Below the pieces are notes generated by a model that saw nothing but the letters and a program-made list of their open reading frames with translations, was not told where the DNA came from and did not search any database. From NCBI GenBank assembly GCA_002737665.1, contig NSIF01000007.1, positions 1-46,650 of the forward strand: a DNA stretch of 46,650 nucleotides, read 5' to 3'. The number at the start of each line of letters is the position of its first letter. Position 1 is the first letter of the stretch. The position numbers were made by a program, and so were the translations under genes. Below, piece by piece: positions 16,287-24,394 of this stretch. Source of the DNA: Flavobacteriales bacterium. GTDB lineage: Bacteria > Bacteroidota > Bacteroidia > Palsa-965.

Positions 16287-17366
16287 TTAGAATTTTATCT
16301 TTTCACCATCGGCCCAAAGACTTTCCAGATTATAAAATTGCCTTGTTTCTTTATCAAAAACGTGCACAATAACATTGACGTAGTCAATCAAAATCCAGGT
16401 TTTATTTTCATAGCCCTCACTTCGGTATGGTCGCTCCCCCAAATCTCTTTTTACTAAAAATTCTACTGATCCTGCTATGGCATCAACTTGAGTAGTAGAG
16501 TTACCATCGCATATAATAAAGTAATCACATACTCGGTTTTCAATATTTCTCAAGTCTAGGCAAATTATATTATCTCCTTTTTTTTCCTCAATTGCATTTA
16601 CAATTGCTTTGGCAAGTTGAGAAGCTTTTGGGTCTACAGGTAATGTGTTTTTGGGTATTGCAGGGTTTGTGCTATACGTAGCATCTAAAAGTGTTTCTCT
16701 TTCAGAAGATTTTTTCTTTGCGGAAGATTTTTTAAGTTGATTTCTTGAAAGTGTTTTTGTAATAGACGTTTCTTTGTTCTTCTTTTTTATTTCTTTCGGT
16801 AATGCAGGCGGTATAATTTCTTTTGCTGAATCAACTTTTTTCTTTTCAGGGACTTCTCTTTTTATACCTTCAAAATTTTCCCAATCGAAAATTGGTACAG
16901 CAATTCCGCTTGAATAGGGCTCTTGCTCATTTAATTCTTGTAACCAATCAGGTACTTTTTTAACTGCTGCTTTCTTTTTTGGAGCAATGGTTTTCTTGAC
17001 AAGAACTTTTTTTGTTACTATTTTCTTTTTAGGAGCAGCAACTTTTTTGGGAGCTATTTTCTTTTTAGGAGTAGCAACTTTTTTGGGTGCTATTTTCTTT
17101 TTAGGAGCAGCAACTTTTTTTGTTGCTATTTTCTTTTTAGGAGCAGCAATTTTTTTCGATGCCACTTTCTTTTTAAGAGCAATAATCTTTTTGGGAGCTA
17201 TTTTCTTTTTAGGAGCAACTTTCTTCACAACTTTTTTGGGGCTGACTTTTTTCTTAGCTGCAACTTTTTTAACAACTATTTTTTTGTCTTTTTTAAAAGT
17301 TGTGGATTTTTTTGCTGTTGGCTTTTTTTTAAGTTTTCCAATAACTTTTGTTTTCTTCTTTGCCAT
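16287..17366 (-). CDS. rsfS: Ribosome silencing factor RsfS with long lysine-rich N-terminal extension
   Basis: A 359-residue protein whose C-terminal 115 residues (about 245-359) are a normal RsfS/Iojap domain: ASQLAKAIVNAIEEKKGDNI, DLRNIENRVCDYFIICDGNS, YRSEGYENKTWILIDYVNVI and VHVFDKETRQFYNLESLW. RsfS binds ribosomal protein uL14 and blocks subunit joining when nutrients are short. Usual family length is about 105-130 residues. Here residues 1-138 are a histone-H1-like Lys/Ala/Pro/Ile repeat (60 Lys in the first 140), and 139-243 a mixed, low-complexity linker. No Met occurs between residue 1 and the domain, and the frame is unbroken, so the fusion looks real. It is first in the unit rsfS-ftsH-LUD-cdsA, with a good -7 box upstream. 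Confidence 0.9.
   Translation of the reverse strand: MAKKKTKVIGKLKKKPTAKKSTTFKKDKKIVVKKVAAKKKVSPKKVVKKVAPKKKIAPKKIIALKKKVASKKIAAPKKKIATKKVAAPKKKIAPKKVATPKKKIAPKKVAAPKKKIVTKKVLVKKTIAPKKKAAVKKVPDWLQELNEQEPYSSGIAVPIFDWENFEGIKREVPEKKKVDSAKEIIPPALPKEIKKKNKETSITKTLSRNQLKKSSAKKKSSERETLLDATYSTNPAIPKNTLPVDPKASQLAKAIVNAIEEKKGDNIICLDLRNIENRVCDYFIICDGNSTTQVDAIAGSVEFLVKRDLGERPYRSEGYENKTWILIDYVNVIVHVFDKETRQFYNLESLWADGEKIKF
16992..17219 (-). repeat. Imperfect 36-base tandem repeats coding the lysine-rich RsfS extension
   Basis: Residues 50-125 of RsfS are built from a 12-residue unit of the form KKKIAPKKVAAP, seen about six times with substitutions (IATKKVAAP, IAPKKVATP, IAPKKVAAP, IVTKKVLV). At DNA level the plus strand shows recurring ctttttaggagcagcaa and acttttttgggagct blocks. 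Such tracts change length readily by slippage. Confidence 0.85.
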
Positions 17367-17461
17367 TTAGTTATTTAGCTTTCCTATTGCGGTTTTAAAG
17401 CTTAATTTTGTGTTGTAAATAATGAATATGTTTCTCCAATCAGCAATTGCTTAACGGGGTA

Positions 17462-17495
17462 CAAAGATAAGTTAAAATGGCCTTAGGAAATTCAA
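17462..17495 (-). promoter_or_regulatory. Probable promoter of the rsfS-ftsH-LUD-cdsA unit
   Basis: On the minus strand a TATCTTTG -7 box (17469-17462) is followed by TACCCC, closely like the rpsT box TATATTTGCACCC. A TTG (17495-17493) lies 23 bases upstream, at the long end of allowed spacing, inside the birA coding start. Transcription would begin near 17456, giving a leader of about 90 bases. Confidence 0.5.
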
Positions 17496-18247
17496 GTACG
17501 CTCTTTATTGGTAATCAAATTATTCGATTGAACGAGGTAGGTTCTACTAACTCATTTGCTCTTGATCTGTTGCGTGGCCCAGCTATTGCTGAGGGGGCTG
17601 TGGTACTTGCACTTTCGCAAACTAATGGTCGCGGGCAAAGGGAAAATGTTTGGCAAAGTGAGCCTACCAAAAATGTGGTTTGTAGTATCATTCTAAAGCC
17701 CACTTTCTTAGCTATCCCTATGCAGTTTGATCTTACCCGCGCTATCTCTTTGGGTGTTTCTGATTTACTTATTGACCTAGTTCCTTCTGCCGATATTCAT
17801 ATCAAATGGCCCAATGATATTATCGCTAATGGTAAAAAAGTGGCAGGAATTCTTATTGAGAACATACTCAGTGGCTCATTGATTTCTGCTGCTGTTGTCG
17901 GAATTGGGCTTAATGTTAACCAGGCACATTTTGATGCCGATTTGCCTCAAGCAATTTCAATTTTACAATTGATACAAAAGGAAACTGAATTGGATGCTTT
18001 CCTGCAGCAGCTTTTTTGTTCCATCGAGGCGCGTTACCTTCAATTACGAGCTTGTCAGTTTGATAAATTACGTGCCGATTACCATGCGCGACTTTATAAG
18101 TTAAATTGCAGCGCACATTTCTCTGATTTCAAGACCGATTTTGATGCCACAATAGAAGGTGTAAGTGCTGAAGGAATTTTAATTCTACGATCTGTTGATG
18201 GAGTAGTAAAGCGGTTTAATTTTAATGAATTGAAGATGATTTTTTAG
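17477..18247 (+). CDS. birA: Biotin--[acetyl-CoA-carboxylase] ligase BirA, catalytic type
   Basis: A 256-residue biotin protein ligase that forms biotinyl-5'-AMP and attaches biotin to a lysine of carboxyl-carrier proteins. Signatures: LNEVGSTNSFALDLL, the biotin/ATP loop TNGRGQRENVWQSEP, SIILKPTF, IKWPNDIIANGKKVAGILIE and VVGIGLNVN. There is no N-terminal helix-turn-helix, so it is a monofunctional ligase and not a biotin-operon repressor. The small C-terminal SH3-like domain is present (ATIEGVSAEGILILRS). It is divergent from rsfS with a 110-base gap, the usual Bacteroidota arrangement as I recall it. A TAATTTTG at 17403-17410 could be its -7 box but its upstream partner is badly spaced. 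Confidence 0.93.
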   Translation: MALGNSSTLFIGNQIIRLNEVGSTNSFALDLLRGPAIAEGAVVLALSQTNGRGQRENVWQSEPTKNVVCSIILKPTFLAIPMQFDLTRAISLGVSDLLIDLVPSADIHIKWPNDIIANGKKVAGILIENILSGSLISAAVVGIGLNVNQAHFDADLPQAISILQLIQKETELDAFLQQLFCSIEARYLQLRACQFDKLRADYHARLYKLNCSAHFSDFKTDFDATIEGVSAEGILILRSVDGVVKRFNFNELKMIF

Positions 18248-18296
18248 AAGAACTTTTATCTGTTAAATATTCATAATTTTATTTTAAAAAACTATT

Positions 18297-18581
18297 CTAT
18301 TGGACTTCTAAGCTCCAAACCATGGCTTTTTCAGCAAACAATATTTTTATTTTAGGCCAAATTATTTTGAAAAGTTCAGAGTTGCGGTAGTTTTCTAAAT
18401 CGGCTACTGAATTCCATTTAGAAATTGTAAAAAAAACAGTTGGCGAATTAATATCTCTTTGTAGTTCTTGTGTTAAGCAACCATGGAATTTTTTAATTGA
18501 AACTTCGTGTTCATAAAATATTTCTTTAAAGAGTTCTGTTTTTTCAGGTAGCAATGTAAGTTTAACCAGTCTTGTAATCAT
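18297..18581 (-). CDS. ABM-domain (antibiotic biosynthesis monooxygenase-like) small protein
   Basis: A 94-residue single-domain protein of the dimeric alpha/beta-barrel ABM family. The start MITRLVKLTLLPEKTELFKEI, the middle PTVFFTISKWNSVADLENYR and the end in VWSLEV show the beta-alpha-beta order and the 'F-x-x-x-x-x-W-x-x-x-x-x-L-x-x-(H/Y)' pattern of the fold. Members include quinol monooxygenases and heme-degrading enzymes, but many have no known reaction; no heme-ligand pattern is clear here. It converges on birA (49 bases, no clear terminator) and lies 73 bases after the SAM-hydrolase family gene on the same strand, so co-transcription is possible. Confidence 0.78.
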   Translation of the reverse strand: MITRLVKLTLLPEKTELFKEIFYEHEVSIKKFHGCLTQELQRDINSPTVFFTISKWNSVADLENYRNSELFKIIWPKIKILFAEKAMVWSLEVQ

Positions 18582-18654
18582 CGATTATTGTGTTTATCCT
18601 TTTTTTTGTTGAATTGTCTTTGCCTTAATTAAATTTAATCAATCAAATTTATCG

Positions 18655-19428
18655 TTAGGAAAATTTTATTCTAATTATGGAGTTTAATTTTAAATTAAAC
18701 AATGCAGCCATTTTACCATTGTTCATTGCTAATTCTAAAACCCCTGCAGAATTAAAAAAGGCGACCAATCCTCCTATGGGAACATCTCCATATGTACGGT
18801 GTAGTTCTTTAATTTCTTCGCGTAATACTTCTATTATAAATAATCGCCCTTTCCCAATTCTATCAAAATCATCTCCTGTTATGTTTGTAATTATGTTATT
18901 GAATTGATCAATATAGACAACAACCCCTTTTAAAACGTCAATTTCTGGTGGAGAAATAGTACGAAACAGCTCAGAAATTTTGGTTTGTGGAATTCCAAGA
19001 TTTTCTATTGGAATTCCTTGCGCTAATTTTATAACTGCCGGTAAATATAAATCACGTGCAAGAAATGTAGAGGGTTCTTTCCCTGCCAATCCTATCTGTA
19101 TGATTTGTTCTAGTTTATTATTGGGTGATAGTAGTGAAAAAACGCCGTTATCACAGCCCACAAAATAATGGTCTTGAAATTTAATAGCAACGTGATTAAA
19201 CATTCCACTTCCACCACTGGCAACCGCTACGAGGTGTATTGTCCCGATTGGAAACTCATGAAACGCATTTCCTAAAACATGAGCAGCTTGACCGCAGTCG
19301 TAAGGTGCTATTTCATGTGATATATCGATGATCGTAGCAGACGGAATTTGACGCAGTAAGGCACCTTTTAAGGAGGATGAATAATGATCCTTTAGTCCAA
19401 GGTCAGTAGTTAGCGTTATGATTGACAT
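18655..19428 (-). CDS. SAM hydroxide adenosyltransferase (DUF62 / SAM hydrolase family)
   Basis: A 257-residue member of the family that includes fluorinase, chlorinase and the much commoner SAM hydroxide adenosyltransferase, which cleaves S-adenosylmethionine to adenosine and methionine. Motifs: LTTDLGLKDHYSSSLKGAL at the N-terminus (the D and 'DHY' are family signatures), IIDISHEIAPYD, HLVAVASGGSG, FVGCDNGVFSLL and VVYIDQFNNIITNIT, where the F-N-N triad holds the SAM base. The hydroxide-type triad of Asp, Arg and His should be present; I see the Asp and His but did not place the Arg with confidence. Halogenase activity is unlikely. No nearby SAM-cycle genes point to a pathway. Confidence 0.85.
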   Translation of the reverse strand: MSIITLTTDLGLKDHYSSSLKGALLRQIPSATIIDISHEIAPYDCGQAAHVLGNAFHEFPIGTIHLVAVASGGSGMFNHVAIKFQDHYFVGCDNGVFSLLSPNNKLEQIIQIGLAGKEPSTFLARDLYLPAVIKLAQGIPIENLGIPQTKISELFRTISPPEIDVLKGVVVYIDQFNNIITNITGDDFDRIGKGRLFIIEVLREEIKELHRTYGDVPIGGLVAFFNSAGVLELAMNNGKMAALFNLKLNSIIRIKFS

Positions 19429-19605
19429 TCAATTTTAAATTTTGCAGATTGAATAAATTCCGTTTATTTTGTTGTAAAATTACGAAAAGAGATTAAGGTG
19501 GGGTTTGGTTATTCGAGAAAGGAGAAATTTTTTTCATTTCTTGTGTCTAACAAAACTTTCTTTAAAATAAATAATTCATAATTGGATTTAAAATTTAATT
19601 GTAGG

Positions 19606-20562
19606 GTGGCAGAAAAAAATATTGAATTGATAAGTGTTGAACCAATCGTCCTGTTTGGAGTAAATGACGCAAAGCTAGATTATATCCGAACATTTTTTCC
19701 AAAATTGAAAATTATAGCGCGTGGGAATATGATTAAAGTGATTGGTGACTTAGAACAAATAATACGGTTTGAGGAGTCCATCGATGCTTTCCAGCAATAT
19801 TTTAAGCGTTACGGTACATTGACTCATGCCAATGTAGAGACAGTTATGAATGGTGCTTTAGAAGGCAATTCAGAAAACAAAAATGGCGATCCAACTGATA
19901 TTCTTGTATATGGAAACCAGGGATTGCTTGTTAAACCTCGTACGGCTGGGCAAATTCGTTTAGTAGAAAGTTCAACAAAAAACGACATGGTTTTTGCAAT
20001 TGGTCCTGCTGGAACGGGGAAAACTTATACTGCAGTAGCACTTGCAGTTCGTGCATTGCGAAATAGAGAAGTACGTAAAATTGTTCTGACACGGCCTGCG
20101 GTTGAAGCGGGGGAAAATTTAGGTTTTTTACCTGGAGATTTAAAGGAAAAATTAGATCCGTATTTGCAACCCTTGTACGATGCTCTTTATGATATGATCC
20201 CATCGGATAAATTAAAAAATTACATTGAAACGAATGTTATTCAAATTGCCCCTCTTGCATTTATGAGAGGTCGCACCTTGGATAATTCCTTTGTAATTCT
20301 TGACGAAGCTCAAAATGCTACGGAGATGCAATTAAAAATGTTTTTAACTCGTATGGGTCCTTCTGCTAAATTTGTCATCACTGGTGATGTGACCCAAATA
20401 GATTTACCGAAGCATCAGCCGAGTGGATTATTGCAAGCCATGAAAATTTTACCATTAACAGAAGGAATTGATTTTGTTTATTTAGATAAACAAGATGTTA
20501 TTCGACATAAAATTGTAAAACAATTAATTGAAATATATGATAATGAAAAACAAAATGAATAA
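19606..20562 (+). CDS. PhoH family NTPase
   Basis: A 318-residue protein of the PhoH (PhoH1/YbeZ) family of P-loop NTPases linked to RNA handling. An N-terminal KH-like region ([20 protein letters not shown] and ARGN) precedes the NTPase core: Walker [34 protein letters not shown], Walker [11 protein letters not shown] and [17 protein letters not shown]. The frame is open from a TTG at 19582, but GTG at 19606 fits the usual family N-terminus ([13 protein letters not shown]) better, so I chose it; either may be used. It overlaps purC by 8 bases. YbeZ-type proteins usually pair with YbeY, which is not in this window. Confidence 0.92.
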   Translation: MAEKNIELISVEPIVLFGVNDAKLDYIRTFFPKLKIIARGNMIKVIGDLEQIIRFEESIDAFQQYFKRYGTLTHANVETVMNGALEGNSENKNGDPTDILVYGNQGLLVKPRTAGQIRLVESSTKNDMVFAIGPAGTGKTYTAVALAVRALRNREVRKIVLTRPAVEAGENLGFLPGDLKEKLDPYLQPLYDALYDMIPSDKLKNYIETNVIQIAPLAFMRGRTLDNSFVILDEAQNATEMQLKMFLTRMGPSAKFVITGDVTQIDLPKHQPSGLLQAMKILPLTEGIDFVYLDKQDVIRHKIVKQLIEIYDNEKQNE

Positions 20563-21499
20563 CACACTTACAGAAACAAATTTTAATTTTCCAAATCAAA
20601 TCGCTTTTTATAAAGGTAAAGTGAGGGATGTATATTCCATCGGTACCGATTTACTTGTAATGGTTGCAAGTGATCGAATTTCTGCATTTGATGTGGTATT
20701 GCCTCGTGGCATTCCTTATAAAGGGCAGGTTTTGAATCAGGTAGCTGCCCATTTTTTGGAAGCAACAAAAGATATTGTGCCTAATTGGGTAGCAGCTGTT
20801 CCCGATGCCGTTGTAACAGCAGGCATTCGATGCGAACCGTATAAAGTTGAGATGGTCATTCGGGGCTATTTAACGGGCCATGCATGGCGGGAGTATTGCC
20901 TAGGGAAAAGAATGATTTGTGGGGTTGCTATGCCCGATGGATTAAAGGAAAGTGATAAGTTTCCTGAACCAATCATTACACCTACTACTAAGGCCTCTGT
21001 TGGTCATGACGAGGATATTACAAGGGAAGAGATTATTCAGTCTGGTTTGGTTTCAGAATTAGATTACACACAGTTGGAAACTTATACCCGCGCATTGTAC
21101 CATCGAGGTAATGAAATGGCTGCTAAGCAAGGTTTAATTTTGGTTGATACCAAGTATGAATTTGGTAGCTACAAGGGTGAAATTATTTTGATGGATGAAA
21201 TTCATACGCCAGATTCTTCTCGCTATTTTTATGCTGATGGTTATGAGATGCGTCAAGCGAACGGCGATGCTCAAAAACAATTATCTAAAGAATTTGTTCG
21301 TCAGTGGCTAATTGAAAATGGTTTTATGGGACAGGAAGGTCAGGTGATTCCTGATATGAGCGATGCTTACGTGCAGTCTGTTTCTGAACGCTACATTGAA
21401 CTTTATGAAAAGGTTACTGGTAAAAAGTTTCAACGTGCCGACGCGAATGCTGTTGAAAAACGAGTGGAAGAAAATATACTTTCCTATTTATCTAAATAA
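20555..21499 (+). CDS. purC: Phosphoribosylaminoimidazole-succinocarboxamide synthase PurC
   Basis: A 314-residue SAICAR synthase, which joins CAIR to aspartate with ATP in purine synthesis. Signatures include [12 protein letters not shown] near the start, [35 protein letters not shown]-like text (here [15 protein letters not shown]), [26 protein letters not shown] and [14 protein letters not shown]. The start ATG at 20555 gives the [15 protein letters not shown] beginning usual for this longer bacterial type; ATG 20543 and TTG 20528 are in frame upstream and less likely. The start lies inside phoH, 8 bases before its end, suggesting translational coupling. I see no promoter of its own. Confidence 0.94.
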   Translation: MNNTLTETNFNFPNQIAFYKGKVRDVYSIGTDLLVMVASDRISAFDVVLPRGIPYKGQVLNQVAAHFLEATKDIVPNWVAAVPDAVVTAGIRCEPYKVEMVIRGYLTGHAWREYCLGKRMICGVAMPDGLKESDKFPEPIITPTTKASVGHDEDITREEIIQSGLVSELDYTQLETYTRALYHRGNEMAAKQGLILVDTKYEFGSYKGEIILMDEIHTPDSSRYFYADGYEMRQANGDAQKQLSKEFVRQWLIENGFMGQEGQVIPDMSDAYVQSVSERYIELYEKVTGKKFQRADANAVEKRVEENILSYLSK

Positions 21500-21589
21500 G
21501 TAAGTAAAGGAATTAATGCCTTAACTTATAATTCGCTTATTTACCTTGTATTTAGCTTGTAATCCTTACCTTAGTCCTACATTTTTAGC

Positions 21590-23464
21590 ATGCATTTGAA
21601 CAGGGTTGCAGTACTTTTTATTTTTTTATTTTTCTGCAATCTTCTTGTGGCTCAAGTAAACACGTTCGATTTCTCCTACAATGTTACTATTGATTTACAA
21701 AATGTCAACTCTGAAAAAGATCGTGTAAAGGTTACTATTCTAACACCACCAATTGAGGCAACTACTATTCGCTATGTCTTACCTGCTTACCTGCCTGGCG
21801 TTGCTGGAAAAATAGATGCAGGTCGTTTTGTGCACCAGTTTTATGCCCTAGATAATAGTGGTTTTCCATTGTCTGTTTCAAAGAAAGGAGACAATGTGAT
21901 TTTGATGAAAATGAATGCCGGTGCTGTATTGAAGAAGATTGAATATTGGGTAGATGATACTTGGGATGATGAAAAAAGTAGTGCTAGCCAAACCGATGCA
22001 AGATTTAATTATGTAAATCAAGCGGCCGGTTCCAATATTAATGCAGGAAATAATTTTGTTATTAACCATGCTTTTTATTTTGGATACATTGAAGGATTTT
22101 CAGACATTCCATATACTGTCAATATTTTAAAATATGAAGATTTAAAAGTTTCCAGTGCACTGAGGGTTTTTTCTGAATCACAGACACGCGATTCCTATAA
22201 AGCAGCAAACTACGCAGAGTTAGTTGATTCGCCTGTTATGTATTCGCGACTTGACACATGTGGCTTTTTAGCAGGCAATATTTATATAAGTATTTCTGTT
22301 TTTTCTGAAAATGGAAGAATATCAGCACGCCTAGTAAGGCGTTTGCTTGCTGCACAGCTTTCTGCCAGTGCTAATTTTATTTCAGCTATTGGTAAAAAAA
22401 AATATGAGTTGATTTTTTATTTCACCACACCATTTAAAACAGTTCTCAATCAAAATGGTAATTATGGTGGTGTGGCGCATAAGAATTCTGCTTTTTATTT
22501 TATGCCGGAAATGACAGATGAGGATGATTTATTAAATGAGTTGCTGCTTAAAACATCTGCTGATATGATGCACATGTTGTCACCCTTAGATTTTCAAAGT
22601 TTTTTGGGGAATGAAAATTTTTTAAAGCCACAGCTTACAAAAAACTGGTGGTTTTTAGAAGGAGTTAATACTTATTTCGGTTGGTTGGCTGATATTCGTG
22701 ATTCGGTTGTGAATGAAAGTGATTTTATGGGGGCATTGAGTGCAAAAGTTAAACTTTTGCACATGAATTCTAAGAAACCAATTTCTAATTTACCGTTTCT
22801 TACTGTGGCACTTCAAAATCCATTGAGTAAGGAAATTCTACGCGCTCGCGCTGTTTTAACGGCTTGCTTATTAGACATTTATTTAACAGAAATTTCAGTG
22901 GGGAAAATTGGATTGAAAGAAGCAGTGTTTGAGTTGAATAGGAAAAGTTCTTTAAGTAGCGCCTCCCTCGAAGAATTGTTGGTTGATATAGCAGGTCCGA
23001 GTATTACTGATTTTTTTCATGATTATGTGGATGGTACAGTGCCTTTACCTTTAAAAAATTCATTCCAAAAAATAGCATGGAATTATGATGATAAAACAAT
23101 TGATTCCGTTTATACATTTGGGCCATTCGGTCTCATTTATAATGAAATTGTTGATGGTTTTTTTGTTTACCATGCTGATACCTCTAATCTTTTTGGAATG
23201 CGAGATGGTGATCGTATATTAAGTGTAGATGGAATGGTAGTAAATTCTGTCAATTTTGATGAAGCGCTTGCACCTGTTTATACTCCTGATAAAAGTAGTG
23301 TTGTGGAATTAATTTATAGCAGAAAAAACATTGCTGTTACTGCTCGCGCATTTCCTAAAGTAAAAACAATAATGTTTGAATACATTATTCGGAATGATGA
23401 ATCTGCCAATGAAAAGGAACAGTTTTTGCACAACAAGATATTTGCACCAGCATTGGTTCAATAA
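21590..23464 (+). CDS. Secreted M61 (glycyl aminopeptidase) family protein with degenerate active site and PDZ domain
   Basis: A 624-residue protein with signal peptide (MHLNRVAVLFIFLFFCNLLVAQ). It shows the M61 N-terminal beta domain (FSYNVTIDLQN, YVLPAYLPGVAG), a thermolysin-like central domain and a C-terminal PDZ domain (about 520-600, GPFGLIYNEIVDGFFV and FGMRDGDRILSVDGMVV). Where M61 peptidases have HExxH (as HEFFHIVTPL), this one has ADMMHMLSPL (324-333): the first zinc His and the catalytic Glu are replaced by Ala and Asp, while the second His (H328) and the downstream Glu ligand (WWFLEGVNTYF, E357) remain. Peptidase activity is therefore doubtful. The frame is intact over the full family length, so it looks like a maintained pseudoenzyme and not a decaying gene. 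Confidence 0.82.
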   Translation: MHLNRVAVLFIFLFFCNLLVAQVNTFDFSYNVTIDLQNVNSEKDRVKVTILTPPIEATTIRYVLPAYLPGVAGKIDAGRFVHQFYALDNSGFPLSVSKKGDNVILMKMNAGAVLKKIEYWVDDTWDDEKSSASQTDARFNYVNQAAGSNINAGNNFVINHAFYFGYIEGFSDIPYTVNILKYEDLKVSSALRVFSESQTRDSYKAANYAELVDSPVMYSRLDTCGFLAGNIYISISVFSENGRISARLVRRLLAAQLSASANFISAIGKKKYELIFYFTTPFKTVLNQNGNYGGVAHKNSAFYFMPEMTDEDDLLNELLLKTSADMMHMLSPLDFQSFLGNENFLKPQLTKNWWFLEGVNTYFGWLADIRDSVVNESDFMGALSAKVKLLHMNSKKPISNLPFLTVALQNPLSKEILRARAVLTACLLDIYLTEISVGKIGLKEAVFELNRKSSLSSASLEELLVDIAGPSITDFFHDYVDGTVPLPLKNSFQKIAWNYDDKTIDSVYTFGPFGLIYNEIVDGFFVYHADTSNLFGMRDGDRILSVDGMVVNSVNFDEALAPVYTPDKSSVVELIYSRKNIAVTARAFPKVKTIMFEYIIRNDESANEKEQFLHNKIFAPALVQ

Positions 23465-23492
23465 TTAGCTTAATTACAAAAGAAAATAGAAT

Positions 23493-23500
23493 TAACTTTG
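23493..23500 (+). promoter_or_regulatory. Possible -7 box before panB
   Basis: TAACTTTG matches TAnnTTTG and lies 29 bases before the panB ATG. No good TTG is found at the expected distance upstream, so this is weak. Confidence 0.3.
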
Positions 23501-23529
23501 TTTAAATTAAATCAGTTTAAATTTTTACA

Positions 23530-24348
23530 ATGCCGTCCAAATTAACTAACATAAAAAAAGTAACCACTCATACCCTTCAAGGGTTGAAGCTCGCTGGCGA
23601 AAAAATTGCTATGATTACAGCTTATGATTACACTTCTGCAAAAATTGTTGATGCTGCAGGTATTGATGTAATTCTAGTTGGTGATTCTGCATCTAATGTA
23701 ATGGCTGGTCATGAAACAACTTTGCCAATTACTTTGGATCAAATGATTTACCATGCATCGAGTGTCGTGCGTGCTGTTGACCGTGCATTAATTGTAGTTG
23801 ATCTTCCTTTTGGATCTTACCAAGGAAATTCAAAAGAGGCCTTAAATTCTGCAATTCGTATTATGAAAGAATCTGGAGCCCACGCTGTTAAATTAGAGGG
23901 TGGGAGCGAAGTGAAGGAATCAATCGCAAGAATTCTGACTGCTGGTATTCCTGTCATGGGGCACCTTGGTTTAACTCCACAATCCATCTATAAATTTGGA
24001 ACATATAATGTTCGTGCTAAGGAAGACGAGGAAGCAAAACGATTAATTGCTGATGCTCATATTTTAGAAGGAGCGGGTTGTTTTGCAATTGTTTTAGAAA
24101 AAGTTCCTGCAACACTTGCAGCTACGGTTGCCGCTGAATTAGAAATACCTGTAATTGGAATTGGTGCAGGTGCCGGTGTTGATGGTCAGGTTTTGGTTTA
24201 CCATGACCTCATAGGATTAACGACAGAGTTTTCACCTCGTTTTTTGAGACGTTATGCAAATTTAGCTGAGGATATTAAAAATGCTGTTGGAAATTACATT
24301 GCTGATGTTAAAAGCAAAGATTTTCCCAATGAATCGGAGCAGTATTAG
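23530..24348 (+). CDS. panB: 3-methyl-2-oxobutanoate hydroxymethyltransferase PanB
   Basis: A 272-residue enzyme making ketopantoate from 2-ketoisovalerate and methylenetetrahydrofolate, the first committed step to pantothenate and CoA. The family motifs are clear: [85 protein letters not shown] and [20 protein letters not shown]. The Mg2+ ligands D (in VGDSAS), D (in VVDLPFG) and E (in KLEGG) are present. It has its own -7-like box and converges on paaZ. No panC or panD lies next to it. Confidence 0.95.
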   Translation: MPSKLTNIKKVTTHTLQGLKLAGEKIAMITAYDYTSAKIVDAAGIDVILVGDSASNVMAGHETTLPITLDQMIYHASSVVRAVDRALIVVDLPFGSYQGNSKEALNSAIRIMKESGAHAVKLEGGSEVKESIARILTAGIPVMGHLGLTPQSIYKFGTYNVRAKEDEEAKRLIADAHILEGAGCFAIVLEKVPATLAATVAAELEIPVIGIGAGAGVDGQVLVYHDLIGLTTEFSPRFLRRYANLAEDIKNAVGNYIADVKSKDFPNESEQY

Positions 24349-24394
24349 TTTTCTCTTACACTATTAAAGTGGCTTTGCTAAAACTACGTTAAAT

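Noticed and set aside
16987-17370. Long plus-strand open frame rich in Phe, Leu and Gly opposite the rsfS repeat, resembling a membrane protein.
   Set aside because: It is the antisense reading of the lysine-rich repeat of rsfS; Lys codons (AAA/AAG) read backwards give Phe/Leu, so the apparent membrane character is an artefact.
18655-19428. Possibility that the SAM-hydrolase family protein is a halogenase (fluorinase or chlorinase).
   Set aside because: Halogenases are rare and the common family member is the hydroxide adenosyltransferase; nothing nearby suggests halometabolite synthesis.
21557-21585. TTG-N18-TACATTTT before the M61-like gene.
   Set aside because: The last base of the -7 box is wrong and the transcript would begin about at or after the start codon.
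24346-24386. A possible hairpin between panB and paaZ (TAGTTTT with AAAACTA, inner CACT/AGTG).
   Set aside because: The stem has large internal mismatches and no T run in a suitable place; too weak to call a terminator.
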